The notes: generated by a model from the letters alone, not told the origin. A stretch of DNA of 64,000 bases from Aliidiomarina sp047920995 (GCF_047920995.1 NZ_JBLRWZ010000004.1:1-64000); one strand, 5' to 3'; shown: positions 7,198 to 17,045, numbered from the stretch's first letter. A program made the numbers and translations.

Positions 7198-9534
7198 ATG
7201 AACCAACCTATCTACGTAACAAAGCGCAATGGCGAGCGCGAGCTTCTAGACTTGGAGAAAATTCACCGAGTAATTAGCTGGGCGGCTGAGGGATTAAAAG
7301 ACGTATCGGTTTCAGAAGTGGAGCTTAAATCTCGCATCCAATTTTATGACGGTATCAAAACCGCCGATATTCACGAAACCATTATTCGTGCTGCAGCTGA
7401 TTTAATTAGTGAAGAAGTACCTGATTATCAGTTTCTTGCCGCACGCTTGGCAATTTTCCATCTGCGCAAAAAAGCCTATGGCGAGTTTGAACCGCCGCAC
7501 CTGTTCGATCATGTTACCAAAATGGTAAGTATGAATCGCTATGACAAGCATATTCTCGAGGATTATAGCCAAGCCGAACTAGAAGAGCTGAACACCTACC
7601 TTGATCATAGCCGTGATCTAAACTTCTCATATGCAGCAGTAAAGCAATTGGAAGGTAAGTATCTGGTGCAAAACCGCGTTACGGGTGTGGTATATGAAAG
7701 TGCACAGTTCTTATATATCTTGGTAGCCGCATGTTTGTTTGCAAAATATCCACCGGCAAAGCGGTTGGATTATGTTCGTCGTTTTTACGATGCTACCTCG
7801 CAGTTCAAAATTTCACTACCCACACCAATTATGTCCGGTGTGCGCACCCCTACTCGTCAGTTTAGTTCCTGTGTACTGATAGAGTGTGGTGATAGCCTTG
7901 ATTCTATTAATGCCACGGCCAGTGCTATCGTGAAGTATGTATCGCAACGTGCTGGTATCGGTATCAACGCTGGCCGTATTCGCGCCCTTGGTAGCCCAAT
8001 TCGCAATGGTGAAGCATTCCACACGGGGTGCATTCCGTTCTTTAAATATTTCCAAACGGCAGTAAAAAGTTGTTCACAAGGTGGAGTTCGCGGTGGCGCT
8101 GCTACCCTGTTCTATCCGCTCTGGCATTTAGAAGTAGAATCACTGCTGGTGTTAAAGAACAACCGTGGTGTTGAAGAAAACCGTGTGCGCCATCTAGATT
8201 ACGGTGTGCAATTCAATAAACTCATGTATCAGCGCTTGGTAAAAGATCAGTACATTACTTTATTCAGCCCCAGCGATGTGCCTGGCTTATACGATGCATT
8301 CTTTGCCGACCAAGACGAGTTTGAGCGCTTATACGTGCAATACGAAGCCGATGAAAGCATCCGCAAAAAACGCATTAAAGCAATTGAGCTGTTTAGCTTG
8401 TTTATGCAAGAGCGTGCTAGTACGGGCCGGATGTATTTACAGAATGTGGATCATACCAACAACCACAGCCCATTTAATCCGAAGCTTGCGCCGGTAAGGC
8501 AAAGCAACTTGTGCCTTGAGATCGCGTTACCAACCAAGCCGTTACAGCACATTAATGATGAAGAAGGTGAAATTGCCTTATGTACGCTATCGGCATTCAA
8601 CCTTGGCGCACTAGAATCATTAGATGATCTGGAAGAATGGGCCGATTTAGCCGTGCGGGCGCTTGATAACCTACTCGATTATCAAGATTATCCTGTGCCT
8701 GCAGCAATGAATGCTTCAATGGCTCGCCGTACGCTCGGTATTGGCGTAATCAACTATGCCTATTACCTTGCCAAAAACGGTGTACGTTACTCAGATGGTA
8801 GCGCCAATGGCCTTACTCATCGCACCTTTGAAGCTATTCAATATTACCTAATGAAAGCTTCTAACGAATTAGCAAAAGAGCAAGGCGCGTGTCCTAAGTT
8901 CAATGAAACCACCTACTCAGAGGGTGTGTTACCCATCGATACGTATAAGAAAGATCTCGATGCGGTGTGCAACGAGCCACTCCATTACGATTGGGAAGCT
9001 TTGCGCGAATCGGTACAGAAGCATGGGCTACGTAACTCTACCCTATCTGCGTTAATGCCATCGGAAACCTCATCGCAGATTTCTAACGCTACTAATGGCA
9101 TCGAGCCACCGCGTGGCCATGTAAGCGTGAAATCTTCAAAAGATGGTGTAATGAAGCAAGTAGTTCCGGAGTATGATCGATTGAAAGATCAATATGAACT
9201 GCTTTGGCAGATTCCGAGTAATAAAGGCTATCTCGAACTCGTTGGCATTATGCAGAAGTTTGTTGATCAAACAATTTCTGCAAACACCAACTACGATCCG
9301 AATAAATTCGAAGGCGGCCGCGTACCCATGAAGCAGCTGCTACAAGATTTGTTATACGCATACAAACTTGGCGTAAAAACGATGTACTACCACAACACCC
9401 GTGATGGTGCTTCCGATAGCCAAACTGATATGCCGGCTGATTTACGCAAAAAGCTCGAAGCGAAAACGAATCAAGTAGTAACCGCAGTAATCGAAGATGA
9501 TGACGATTGCGCCGGTGGTGCTTGCAAAATCTAG
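7198..9534 (+). CDS. nrdA: Ribonucleoside-diphosphate reductase class Ia, alpha subunit
   Basis: Large subunit of the aerobic enzyme that reduces NDPs to dNDPs. 778 residues. An N-terminal ATP-cone (VTKRNGERELLDLEKIHRVI) provides dATP feedback inhibition. The redox cysteine is in SSCVLIECGDS; NLCLEIALPT carries the active-site Asn, radical Cys and Glu; the second redox Cys is in IALCTLSAFNLGA. The tail DDCAGGACKI is the C-x4-C swivelling pair that accepts electrons from thioredoxin or glutaredoxin. A GCGAGGG ribosome site precedes the ATG. First gene of nrdA-nrdB-ferredoxin, with grxA just downstream as a plausible reductant. Confidence 0.97.
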   Translation: MNQPIYVTKRNGERELLDLEKIHRVISWAAEGLKDVSVSEVELKSRIQFYDGIKTADIHETIIRAAADLISEEVPDYQFLAARLAIFHLRKKAYGEFEPPHLFDHVTKMVSMNRYDKHILEDYSQAELEELNTYLDHSRDLNFSYAAVKQLEGKYLVQNRVTGVVYESAQFLYILVAACLFAKYPPAKRLDYVRRFYDATSQFKISLPTPIMSGVRTPTRQFSSCVLIECGDSLDSINATASAIVKYVSQRAGIGINAGRIRALGSPIRNGEAFHTGCIPFFKYFQTAVKSCSQGGVRGGAATLFYPLWHLEVESLLVLKNNRGVEENRVRHLDYGVQFNKLMYQRLVKDQYITLFSPSDVPGLYDAFFADQDEFERLYVQYEADESIRKKRIKAIELFSLFMQERASTGRMYLQNVDHTNNHSPFNPKLAPVRQSNLCLEIALPTKPLQHINDEEGEIALCTLSAFNLGALESLDDLEEWADLAVRALDNLLDYQDYPVPAAMNASMARRTLGIGVINYAYYLAKNGVRYSDGSANGLTHRTFEAIQYYLMKASNELAKEQGACPKFNETTYSEGVLPIDTYKKDLDAVCNEPLHYDWEALRESVQKHGLRNSTLSALMPSETSSQISNATNGIEPPRGHVSVKSSKDGVMKQVVPEYDRLKDQYELLWQIPSNKGYLELVGIMQKFVDQTISANTNYDPNKFEGGRVPMKQLLQDLLYAYKLGVKTMYYHNTRDGASDSQTDMPADLRKKLEAKTNQVVTAVIEDDDDCAGGACKI

Positions 9535-9561
9535 GTTTTTTTAGGGAGCACATGAATTAAG

Positions 9562-10692
9562 ATGCGATATTCAACGTTTAGTCAGCACGCCGTGAACCCA
9601 CAGGGTGAACCAATGTTTTTTGGTAACACGGTAAATGTGGCGCGCTATGATCAACAGCGCCACCCTATTTTTGAAAAGCTTATTGAAAAGCAGCTCAGTT
9701 TTTTCTGGCGTCCAGAAGAAGTAGATGTAAGCCGCGATCGGGTAGATTTTCAGAAGGTTTCTGATAGCGAAAAACATGTTTTTATTTCAAACCTGAAATA
9801 TCAAACGTTATTAGATTCAGTGCAAGGCCGCAGCCCAAACGTTGCATTGCTGCCCATCGTTTCATTACCTGAATTAGAAACATGGATTGAAACCTGGGCT
9901 TTTTCAGAAACAATACATTCACGCTCATACACGCACATTTTGCGCAACTTATTCACTGATCCAAGCCATGTGTTTGACGACATCGTAGTGAATGAAGAAA
10001 TTCAAAAGCGGGCGGTTGATATTTCTAAATATTACGATGATTTGATTCTGCATACGCAACTTTGGCAAATTCATGGCGAAGGCGTAATCACCGTGGGTGA
10101 AGAAACCTTCAACATAACGATTCGCGAACTTAAGAAAAAACTGTTCTTGTGCATTAACTCGGTAAATGCACTAGAAGCAATTCGTTTTTACGTAAGTTTC
10201 GCTTGCTCGTTTGCGTTCGCTGAGCGTGAGTTAATGGAAGGTAATGCGAAAATCATTCGCCTTATCGCTCGCGATGAGAATTTGCACTTAACATCTACCC
10301 AGCACATCATTAATTTGTGGCAATACGGTGAAGATGATCCGGAAATGAAAGAAATTGCCGAAGAGTGCAGAGAAGAAGCGCGAGAAATTTTCCTAAAAGC
10401 CGTGCAGCAAGAAAAAGAATGGGCTAAATACCTATTCCAGCATGGTTCTATGATTGGTTTGAATGAGCAAATCCTTTGCCAGTATGTGGAATATATCGCC
10501 AACCTACGCATGCAAGCCATCGGCTTTGAAAGTGCCTTTGATCAGAAAAGTAATCCGTTACCGTGGATGAATAAATACTTAGTGTCGGATAACGTGCAGG
10601 TTGCGCCACAAGAAGCTGAAATCAGTTCTTACTTAGTAGGCCAGATTGACAGCCAAGTAAGCGTAGATGATTTCGGAGATTTCGATCTCTGA
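9562..10692 (+). CDS. nrdB: Ribonucleoside-diphosphate reductase class Ia, beta subunit
   Basis: Small subunit holding the diferric-tyrosyl radical cofactor. 376 residues, closely following the E. coli NrdB pattern: WRPEEVDVSRDR, SNLKYQTLLDSVQGRSPN, ETWAFSETIHSRSYTHI with iron ligands Glu and His and the radical Tyr, then CSFAFAERELMEGNAK and ARDENLHLT with the remaining ligands. The C-terminus SSYLVGQIDSQVSVDDFGDF is the flexible tail that docks on NrdA. The gene begins 27 bp after nrdA. A minimal start-stop ATG-AAT-TAA lies between the ribosome-binding sequence AGGGAG and the real ATG. Confidence 0.97.
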   Translation: MRYSTFSQHAVNPQGEPMFFGNTVNVARYDQQRHPIFEKLIEKQLSFFWRPEEVDVSRDRVDFQKVSDSEKHVFISNLKYQTLLDSVQGRSPNVALLPIVSLPELETWIETWAFSETIHSRSYTHILRNLFTDPSHVFDDIVVNEEIQKRAVDISKYYDDLILHTQLWQIHGEGVITVGEETFNITIRELKKKLFLCINSVNALEAIRFYVSFACSFAFAERELMEGNAKIIRLIARDENLHLTSTQHIINLWQYGEDDPEMKEIAEECREEAREIFLKAVQQEKEWAKYLFQHGSMIGLNEQILCQYVEYIANLRMQAIGFESAFDQKSNPLPWMNKYLVSDNVQVAPQEAEISSYLVGQIDSQVSVDDFGDFDL

Positions 10693-10696
10693 TCAC

Positions 10697-10957
10697 ATGG
10701 CCAGCTGCAAAATAACCATCAATCAAGTGATACACGTAGAGGTCGAGGCAGATGCCCCGGCCTCTTTACTTGAAACTATTGAACAAGCAGGTGTAGAGCC
10801 GCGTTTTCATTGTAGAAATGGTTTTTGTGGCGCTTGCCGAACTAAACTAATTAGTGGCACGGTTCGCTATACCACTGAGCCCCTCGCATATATTCGGCAA
10901 GGTGATATCCTACCTTGCGTATGCCAAGCCGATAGCGATATCGTTATTGAGCACTAG
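10697..10957 (+). CDS. yfaE: 2Fe-2S ferredoxin, NrdB diferric-cofactor maintenance protein
   Basis: Plant-type ferredoxin fold of 86 residues with the ligand pattern CRNGFCGACRTKL and a fourth Cys in LPCVCQ. In E. coli the equivalent gene follows nrdB, and YfaE supplies electrons to rebuild the NrdB diferric-tyrosyl cofactor; position and sequence match. I use the ATG four bases after the nrdB stop (MASCKITINQ), which fits the E. coli length. A start ten codons earlier, inside nrdB (MISEISISDH), is also open. Neither has a strong ribosome site, suggesting coupling to nrdB. Confidence 0.9.
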   Translation: MASCKITINQVIHVEVEADAPASLLETIEQAGVEPRFHCRNGFCGACRTKLISGTVRYTTEPLAYIRQGDILPCVCQADSDIVIEH

Positions 10958-11070
10958 TGAAAGCACGTTCTTATCATTACTGCTACCACCCTACCCGCAC
11001 TATTCCTAGCTTATGCTGGCACTATGCGAGCAATCGTTTTATCAGAACAGCTACATCGTAAATACTGATT

Positions 11071-11098
11071 TTCACAGCGCCAATATATCTGGCATAAT
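11071..11098 (+). promoter_or_regulatory. Sigma-70 promoter of grxA
   Basis: TTCACA (5/6), 16-bp spacer, CATAAT (5/6) preceded by TG, giving an extended -10. Transcription would begin near 11105, about 45 bp before the grxA ATG. I see no OxyR dyad that I can defend by eye. Confidence 0.6.
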
Positions 11099-11149
11099 GC
11101 ACGCCAAATTTTCCCCACTCATAACGGTACTAAAATCTAGGAGAGTAAT

Positions 11150-11413
11150 ATGTTAACGGTAATTTTTGGTCGCCCTGGCTGCCCATTCTGTGTGCGTGCT
11201 GTACAAATTGCGAAACAGTTATCAAGCAAGCGCGATGATTTTGAATACCGTTACGTGGATATGCAAGAAGAAGGCATTACCAAAGCGGATTTGGAAAAAA
11301 CAATCGGTAAGCCAGTAATGACCGTACCGCAAGTATTCGTTGATGAGCTCCACGTTGGCGGCTGCACCGAATTTGAAGCCCATGCTAAGGAGCATTTAGG
11401 CTTATACGCGTAA
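11150..11413 (+). CDS. grxA: Glutaredoxin 1
   Basis: Small thiol-disulfide oxidoreductase (87 residues) that uses glutathione to reduce NrdA and other proteins. Active site CPFC at residues 11-14; E. coli Grx1 has CPYC. It also has the cis-proline turn TVPQVF and the glutathione-binding GGCTEFE. AGGAGAG precedes the ATG. Its location right after nrdA-nrdB-yfaE suggests supply of reducing power to ribonucleotide reductase, but it has its own promoter. It converges with hrpA, 21 bp away. Confidence 0.93.
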   Translation: MLTVIFGRPGCPFCVRAVQIAKQLSSKRDDFEYRYVDMQEEGITKADLEKTIGKPVMTVPQVFVDELHVGGCTEFEAHAKEHLGLYA

Positions 11414-11434
11414 TTTTTGCCTGTTCGGCAGCGG

Positions 11435-14400
11435 TTAATGCAACGTTTTCTCGATTTCTTCTAATCGTTGCTTCAGCCGCTGCTCAGATACAGGGAACTT
11501 GGTGCCCAACTGCTGGGCAAAAGTAGACACCCGAAACTCCTCTAAATACCAACGGAATTCATCTAGCTCAACGGGTGGCCGATCTCCTTTTGGTACCTTT
11601 TTATAAAGTTCCTGCCAACGTGTCTCGAGCTTCTCAAACACTAAACTGCGCACCCGATCTTTGGTGGGGTCTACCGGTAGCTTTTCTGTTCGTTGTAGTA
11701 GTGCTTTTAAATACCGCTCCGCATCATCTAGGCGTTTAGCACCAAAATAACTGACAAATCCTGGGTATACCAACCGGTGCAAATGCGCTTTTACATCATT
11801 ATATGATTGCGCCAAAGCTAAAGGTATTTTCCCCTTCAATAATTTTTGTATCTGTTGGCTAAGAACTAGGCAGCGCTCTACTTGCTGGGCTATCTGTAAC
11901 GTTTGATCATTTAACTCAGCCCGCACTTGATTAGTTAACTCTCGGAACTCAGCTTCTATTGCTGGCAGTTTGCCACCCGTAAACTGTTCGGTAAGGGCAT
12001 CAATGGCCGCATACATGCAATCTTCAATCAGAGCTTCTACTTTGCCCCAGGGGTTAAAGTAGAGCGCGAGCTTCGCTTTATTTGGTAATTTTTCTCGTAG
12101 GTAATTTACTGGCGAAGGAATTTGCAACATCACTAACTTACGCAGCCCTGCGCGGTTTGCGTTCTCCGCTTCTAGGGCGCTATCAAATACGCGAATCGCT
12201 ACGGTTTTACCCTCATCTTTTAAGGCGGGAAACGCCTGAATCGAAAACCGTCCTGTACGCTTTTCTACAGCTTGCGGTGCATTACCAAAGGTCCAATCCG
12301 TAAGCCCTTCCTGTTCAATGCTCTCACCTGCGGTTTCTTTCAATGTTGCCGTTAGCTTAGGTTGCACAAGTTGCTGCACTTCCTTCAAATTGCGGCCTCG
12401 CGCAATCACCTTGTGATGTTCATCAAGCACCCGGAAGTTCATTTGCACATGTACTGGCAAACCAGATAGGTTCCATGCGTTGGCTGGAATCTCTACACCC
12501 GTCATGCGCTTTAATTTACTGGTTAATACCTGCAACAACGGCACATCACCCGCAATCTCATTGGTATTAACCGCTTCTAGAAAGGCTCGTGCGTAGTTTG
12601 GTGCCGGCACAAAATTACGCCGTATTGGCTTGGGTAGGCTTTTAATGAGTGCTACCACTAAATCTTCTCGTAACGCAGGAATTTGCCAATCAAAGCCAAC
12701 GTTCTGTACTTGATTCAGCACCGGCAATGGAATGTCTACGGAAACACCATCATCAACATCGTTCGGTTCAAACACATAGCTCAGGGGTAAACGTAAACGC
12801 CCTTGCACCCACTCATCAGGGTAATCCGCAGCAGTAATATGGCTGGCATCTTGTTGCATTAGTTGCTCGCGCGAGAAACAGAGCACTTGTGGGTTCACTT
12901 TACGCTCACGCTGCCACCAATGCTTAAGGCTGCGTTCATCAAAAATGTTTTCCGGCAGGTCCTCATCGTATGCCGCGAACAATGCCTCTTCATCAATCAA
13001 GATATCACGCCGGCGTGATTTATCTTCCAATTCACGCACCGCCTCAATTAACGCGCTATTCGCGCGCATAAAGGGCAATATTTGCCGCAGCTGCGCATTT
13101 ACCAACCCTTCACGAATAAAAATACGCCGCGCTTCCACTGCATCTATACGGCCATATTGCACATTACGCCCGGCAACAATCAGCAAGCCAAACAAGGTAA
13201 CCTGTTCAGTAGCGATCACTGCGCCCTGCTTCTTCGAGAAACGAGGCTCGTGATAATTTCGCTTCAGTAGATGCTCAGCGGCAGCTTCTATCCACTCTAC
13301 GTCTATTTTTGCCACATAGCGGCCATACAGCCGAGTGGTTTCTACAAGTTCTGCGGCAATAATCCATTTCGGTTTGGCACTAAACAATGCCGAACCAGGA
13401 AAAATAAAGAAACGGCTTTGCCGTGCACCAACATACTGGTGCTTTTCATCCTTATTACCGATATGAGAAAGTAAGCCAGATAACAATGCGCGGTGAATCG
13501 CAGCATAATCTGCAGGTTCATCATTAATGCGGATACCCATTTCGCGTACACTTTGCCGTAACTGGGTATACACATCTTGCCACTCGCGAACGCGCAAATA
13601 GTGAATTAGTTCCTGCTTACAGCGTTTGCGAAATTGATTACCACTTAACTCTTGCTGCTGTGCTTGTACATAATTCCAGAGATTCAAATAACCCAAGAAA
13701 TCAGAATCGTTATCTAAAAAGCGCTTGTGCAGCTCATCTGCCTTTTGCTGTTTATCATGGGGGCGCTCTCGCGGATCTTGGATACTTAGCCCTGCCACAA
13801 TAATTAGTATTTCCCGCACACTACTGAATTGCTCGGCAGCCAGCACCATGCGGCCCAATCGTGGATCTACTGGCAGCCTACCGAGCGCGCGGCCAATAGC
13901 AGTTAGCTTCGGCGGTTGGCGCTTGGCCATCTTCTGCATGGCGCCAAGCTCTTCTAGTAAGCGAATACCATCGTTAATAAAGCGCTCATCCGGACGCTGT
14001 AAAAACGGAAACTTACGAATATCACCTAGCTTTAATGTTGCCATCTGCAGCACCACAGAAGCTAAATTTGTGCGCAGAATTTCCGGATCCGTAAACTCCG
14101 GGCGATTAAGGAAATCATCTTCGCTATACAAGCGCACACAAATACCCGGCCCAAGGCGCCCGCAACGCCCGGCACGCTGATTAGCACTCGCTTGTGATAT
14201 TGGCTCAATTGGTAAGCGTTGCACCTTGGTGCGGTAACTGTAACGAGAAATACGCGCACTACCCGGGTCTATTACATAACGTATGCCGGGAACCGTTAAT
14301 GAAGTTTCCGCTACGTTAGTCGCCAGTACAATGCGCCGCCCTTGATGAGGCTGGAAAATACGGTTTTGCTCACTCGCCGAAAGGCGAGCATACAAGGGAA

Positions 14401-15178
14401 CAATTTCTACCTGCTCCCGATGTTCGCGAAACGTATCTTGCAATGCATCTGCAGCATCGCGAATTTCCCGTTCGCCACTTAAGAACACCAAGATATCGCC
14501 AGGGCCTTGCCGAACTAATGTGCTTGCAGCATCACAAATACCCTGCAATACATCGAGATCATTATCATCATCTAGCGGTGGTTGATAACGCACTTCCACC
14601 GGAAAAGTGCGCCCTGATACTTCAATTACCGGTGCATCCTTAAAGTGCTGCGAAAAGCGCTCTGTTTCAATGGTTGCGGAAGTAATAATTACTTTCAAAT
14701 CGGGGCGTTTATCAATTAACTGCCGTAACACACCCAATAAAAAATCAATATTCAGCGAACGCTCGTGGGCCTCATCAATAATAATGGCAGAATACTTCTT
14801 CAGCAGCCGGTCCCGTTGCAGTTCGGCTAGCAAAATACCATCGGTCATCAGTTTAATAGAGGTTTCGGCTGAGGCTGTATCTTGAAAGCGGATCTTGAAA
14901 CCTACGGTTTTCCCTAGCGGCTCTTCTAGCTCTTCGGCAATCCGGTTCGCTACAGAACGAGCAGCAAGCCTGCGGGGTTGCGTATGGCCAATCATGCCAT
15001 GCTCGGCATAGCCCATTTCCAGCAACATTTTTGGTAACTGAGTAGTTTTCCCCGAGCCTGTTTCACCCGCCAACACAATCACTTGGTGCTCGCTAATAGC
15101 CCGCATAATTCGTGCTTTTTCAGCAACTACTGGCAGCTGCTCAGGATATTTTATGATGCGTTTTGAAACTTCAACCAT
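11435..15178 (-). CDS. hrpA: ATP-dependent RNA helicase HrpA (DEAH family)
   Basis: Large DEAH-box RNA helicase of 1247 residues. Walker A GETGSGKTTQLPK (about 38-50), DEAH in IIIDEAHERS, SATIE, the C-terminal helicase motif QRAGRCGRLGPG, then the winged-helix/ratchet and OB regions, followed by the long HrpA-specific C-terminal domain (DUF3418). The E. coli enzyme has about 75 more residues at the N-terminus; here an in-frame TAG lies four codons before the ATG, so the shorter start is real unless there is a frameshift. Single gene, convergent with grxA. Confidence 0.93.
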   Translation of the reverse strand: MVEVSKRIIKYPEQLPVVAEKARIMRAISEHQVIVLAGETGSGKTTQLPKMLLEMGYAEHGMIGHTQPRRLAARSVANRIAEELEEPLGKTVGFKIRFQDTASAETSIKLMTDGILLAELQRDRLLKKYSAIIIDEAHERSLNIDFLLGVLRQLIDKRPDLKVIITSATIETERFSQHFKDAPVIEVSGRTFPVEVRYQPPLDDDNDLDVLQGICDAASTLVRQGPGDILVFLSGEREIRDAADALQDTFREHREQVEIVPLYARLSASEQNRIFQPHQGRRIVLATNVAETSLTVPGIRYVIDPGSARISRYSYRTKVQRLPIEPISQASANQRAGRCGRLGPGICVRLYSEDDFLNRPEFTDPEILRTNLASVVLQMATLKLGDIRKFPFLQRPDERFINDGIRLLEELGAMQKMAKRQPPKLTAIGRALGRLPVDPRLGRMVLAAEQFSSVREILIIVAGLSIQDPRERPHDKQQKADELHKRFLDNDSDFLGYLNLWNYVQAQQQELSGNQFRKRCKQELIHYLRVREWQDVYTQLRQSVREMGIRINDEPADYAAIHRALLSGLLSHIGNKDEKHQYVGARQSRFFIFPGSALFSAKPKWIIAAELVETTRLYGRYVAKIDVEWIEAAAEHLLKRNYHEPRFSKKQGAVIATEQVTLFGLLIVAGRNVQYGRIDAVEARRIFIREGLVNAQLRQILPFMRANSALIEAVRELEDKSRRRDILIDEEALFAAYDEDLPENIFDERSLKHWWQRERKVNPQVLCFSREQLMQQDASHITAADYPDEWVQGRLRLPLSYVFEPNDVDDGVSVDIPLPVLNQVQNVGFDWQIPALREDLVVALIKSLPKPIRRNFVPAPNYARAFLEAVNTNEIAGDVPLLQVLTSKLKRMTGVEIPANAWNLSGLPVHVQMNFRVLDEHHKVIARGRNLKEVQQLVQPKLTATLKETAGESIEQEGLTDWTFGNAPQAVEKRTGRFSIQAFPALKDEGKTVAIRVFDSALEAENANRAGLRKLVMLQIPSPVNYLREKLPNKAKLALYFNPWGKVEALIEDCMYAAIDALTEQFTGGKLPAIEAEFRELTNQVRAELNDQTLQIAQQVERCLVLSQQIQKLLKGKIPLALAQSYNDVKAHLHRLVYPGFVSYFGAKRLDDAERYLKALLQRTEKLPVDPTKDRVRSLVFEKLETRWQELYKKVPKGDRPPVELDEFRWYLEEFRVSTFAQQLGTKFPVSEQRLKQRLEEIEKTLH

Positions 15179-15218
15179 AACGGGAAACTACTTCCTAACC
15201 AATCGGTTAACAACAATG

Positions 15219-15252
15219 AAAAAGGCCGCTAAGTTTAGCAAACCTAGCGGCC
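15219..15252 (-). terminator. Rho-independent terminator after the CBS-domain gene
   Basis: On the minus strand GGCCGCTA pairs perfectly with TAGCGGCC (15224-15252); an inner GTTT/AAAC extends the stem, and five T follow. It ends the iaaA/CBS transcript ahead of the hrpA promoter. Confidence 0.85.
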
Positions 15253-15285
15253 CTCTGCGAACCTATAAAACAGTTGCAGCGCAGA

Positions 15286-15702
15286 TTATCGCATGCCGTG
15301 GCCATCACGATGATGCAAATCAATAGCACGCAATACATCGGTACGGCTGATTACGCCCACAAGCTGCTGTTCATAATCTACTACAGGGTAAACCTTCGGC
15401 TTATCAGAACCCAAGCTTTGGGCTAAATCCACTATCGCCATATCCATATTCACGGTAAGCACTTGCGCACTCATACAATCTTCAACCGTTGCCGATTGCT
15501 CATTGTGATAGGTATCTTTGAGCATTTTCACCAAGCAATCTTGCTCCGATAAAAAGCCGATTACTTGCTTATTATCATCAACCACCGGCCCACCACTTTG
15601 GTTTGCGGCTACCAACAGTTCTACAGCCTCTTCAATAGGCATTTCCCGCTTAAATTTCAGCGGATGACGATTCATATAATCACAAATTTTAATCGACCGC
15701 AT
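15286..15702 (-). CDS. CBS-domain pair protein
   Basis: 138 residues made almost entirely of two CBS motifs (about 8-65 and 73-130). Typical features are GGPVVDDNKQVIGFLSEQD and VYPVVDYEQQLVGVISRTDV. Such stand-alone Bateman modules bind adenine nucleotides or SAM and regulate partners; no catalytic domain is present. The C-terminus is His-rich (DLHHRDGHG). It lies 14 bp after the asparaginase-like gene, so the two are cotranscribed and end at a strong terminator. Target unknown. Confidence 0.85.
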   Translation of the reverse strand: MRSIKICDYMNRHPLKFKREMPIEEAVELLVAANQSGGPVVDDNKQVIGFLSEQDCLVKMLKDTYHNEQSATVEDCMSAQVLTVNMDMAIVDLAQSLGSDKPKVYPVVDYEQQLVGVISRTDVLRAIDLHHRDGHGMR

Positions 15703-15716
15703 AGGGATTACTCCTG

Positions 15717-16850
15717 TTACTTGTAGATTCCAATTTCCATGCCGTTTGCGCTAGTTTTTGCGCCGCGGTACATACCCTCAGTGTTAAATGGCATGCTTAC
15801 GTTACCCGCTGCATCAAGAATAATTACTCCACCGGTACCGCCAATTGGCATCAACACTTCATGAATCACGTAGGCACCTGCTTGCTCGATGCTTTCACCT
15901 AGATATTTTACACGGCTACAGATATCAGCTGCCACTTGATAGCGAATAAAGTATTCACCATGGCCGGTAGCTGAAACCGCACAACTTTCGTTATCGGCCC
16001 ATGTGCCGGCGCCAATAATGGGTGAATCACCAATACGGCCATATTGTTTCGCGGTCATACCACCGGTAGAGGTTCCGGCAACAATATTACCCTCTACATC
16101 GAGCGCCACGGCACCTACTGTACCCATATTGAAGGCTGGGTCCCAGTTCACACTGGCATAAGCTTCATGTACAGGTAAGGTTGCATTCATTTGCATATTT
16201 TCCCGCGCACGCTGCAATTGCTCAAAACGATGTTCTGTATTGAAATAACTGTTATGCACCATGGCTAAATCTTGTTCCCGCGCAAACGTTTCAGCACCAG
16301 TGCCGCTTAACAATACATGCCGAGAGTTTTCCATTACCGCACGCGCCGCTTTAATCGGGTTCTGAATCCGTGTTACACCGGCTATCGCACCAGCTTCGCG
16401 AGTTGCACCATGCATAATCGACGCATCTAGCTCATGAGTACCCTCATAGGTATACACCGCGCCACGGCCAGCGTTAAACAGTGGGTTCTCTTCCATCAGT
16501 TCAATGGCTGCAATTACCGCATCAACACTAGAGCCGCCCGTTTCTAACACAGCATAGCCAGCAGCAAGGGCCTCTTCTAGTGCGGCTTGAAACTGCGCTT
16601 CGCGCTCAGGGCTCATGCTTTCACGCGTAATGGTTCCCGCGCCACCATGAATGGCTATCGCTATTGGGGTTTCCGAAAAATTGAACTGCTCGGCTGGATC
16701 CGGTGCCCCACCACATGCCAACAAACCGATACTGCTCGCGCCTACTAGTAAAGGCAGTAGCCACCGCTTTGCAGAGCGGCGCGATGCCTTAGTTTCAGCA
16801 CTATTCGATTGATGATTAATATATGGCTTACCTGGCGTATTTACTGGCAT
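15717..16850 (-). CDS. Isoaspartyl peptidase/L-asparaginase (plant type), predicted lipoprotein
   Basis: Ntn-hydrolase of the IaaA/EcAIII family, 377 residues. Precursors self-cleave before the catalytic Thr, here in NMGTVGAVALD (about residue 240), to give alpha and beta subunits that hydrolyse isoaspartyl dipeptides and asparagine. The substrate-loop motifs IHGGAGT, NAGRGAVYT and STGGMTAKQYGRIGDSPIIGAGT are present. The N-terminus is unusual: a 29-residue basic stretch, a hydrophobic core, and a lipobox GLLAC with Cys46, predicting lipoprotein export, whereas E. coli IaaA is soluble. GAGGAT precedes the ATG. It leads the two-gene operon with the CBS-domain protein. Confidence 0.87.
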   Translation of the reverse strand: MPVNTPGKPYINHQSNSAETKASRRSAKRWLLPLLVGASSIGLLACGGAPDPAEQFNFSETPIAIAIHGGAGTITRESMSPEREAQFQAALEEALAAGYAVLETGGSSVDAVIAAIELMEENPLFNAGRGAVYTYEGTHELDASIMHGATREAGAIAGVTRIQNPIKAARAVMENSRHVLLSGTGAETFAREQDLAMVHNSYFNTEHRFEQLQRARENMQMNATLPVHEAYASVNWDPAFNMGTVGAVALDVEGNIVAGTSTGGMTAKQYGRIGDSPIIGAGTWADNESCAVSATGHGEYFIRYQVAADICSRVKYLGESIEQAGAYVIHEVLMPIGGTGGVIILDAAGNVSMPFNTEGMYRGAKTSANGMEIGIYK

Positions 16851-17045
16851 AGTATCCTCTGAGTATTATTAGAATTTTAAAACGAGTGAACACATACAGC
16901 GCAAAGCTCGAAGGTATTCAACAGTACTACCAACACATTATGATTAAAATTATTACCCTATTATCACCATGCTTGCGGCTCGCATACAAGCCCCTAGCGA
17001 TGATATGCTGTTATCTTCAGTTTAAACTATGAGAGAATTCTCGCC

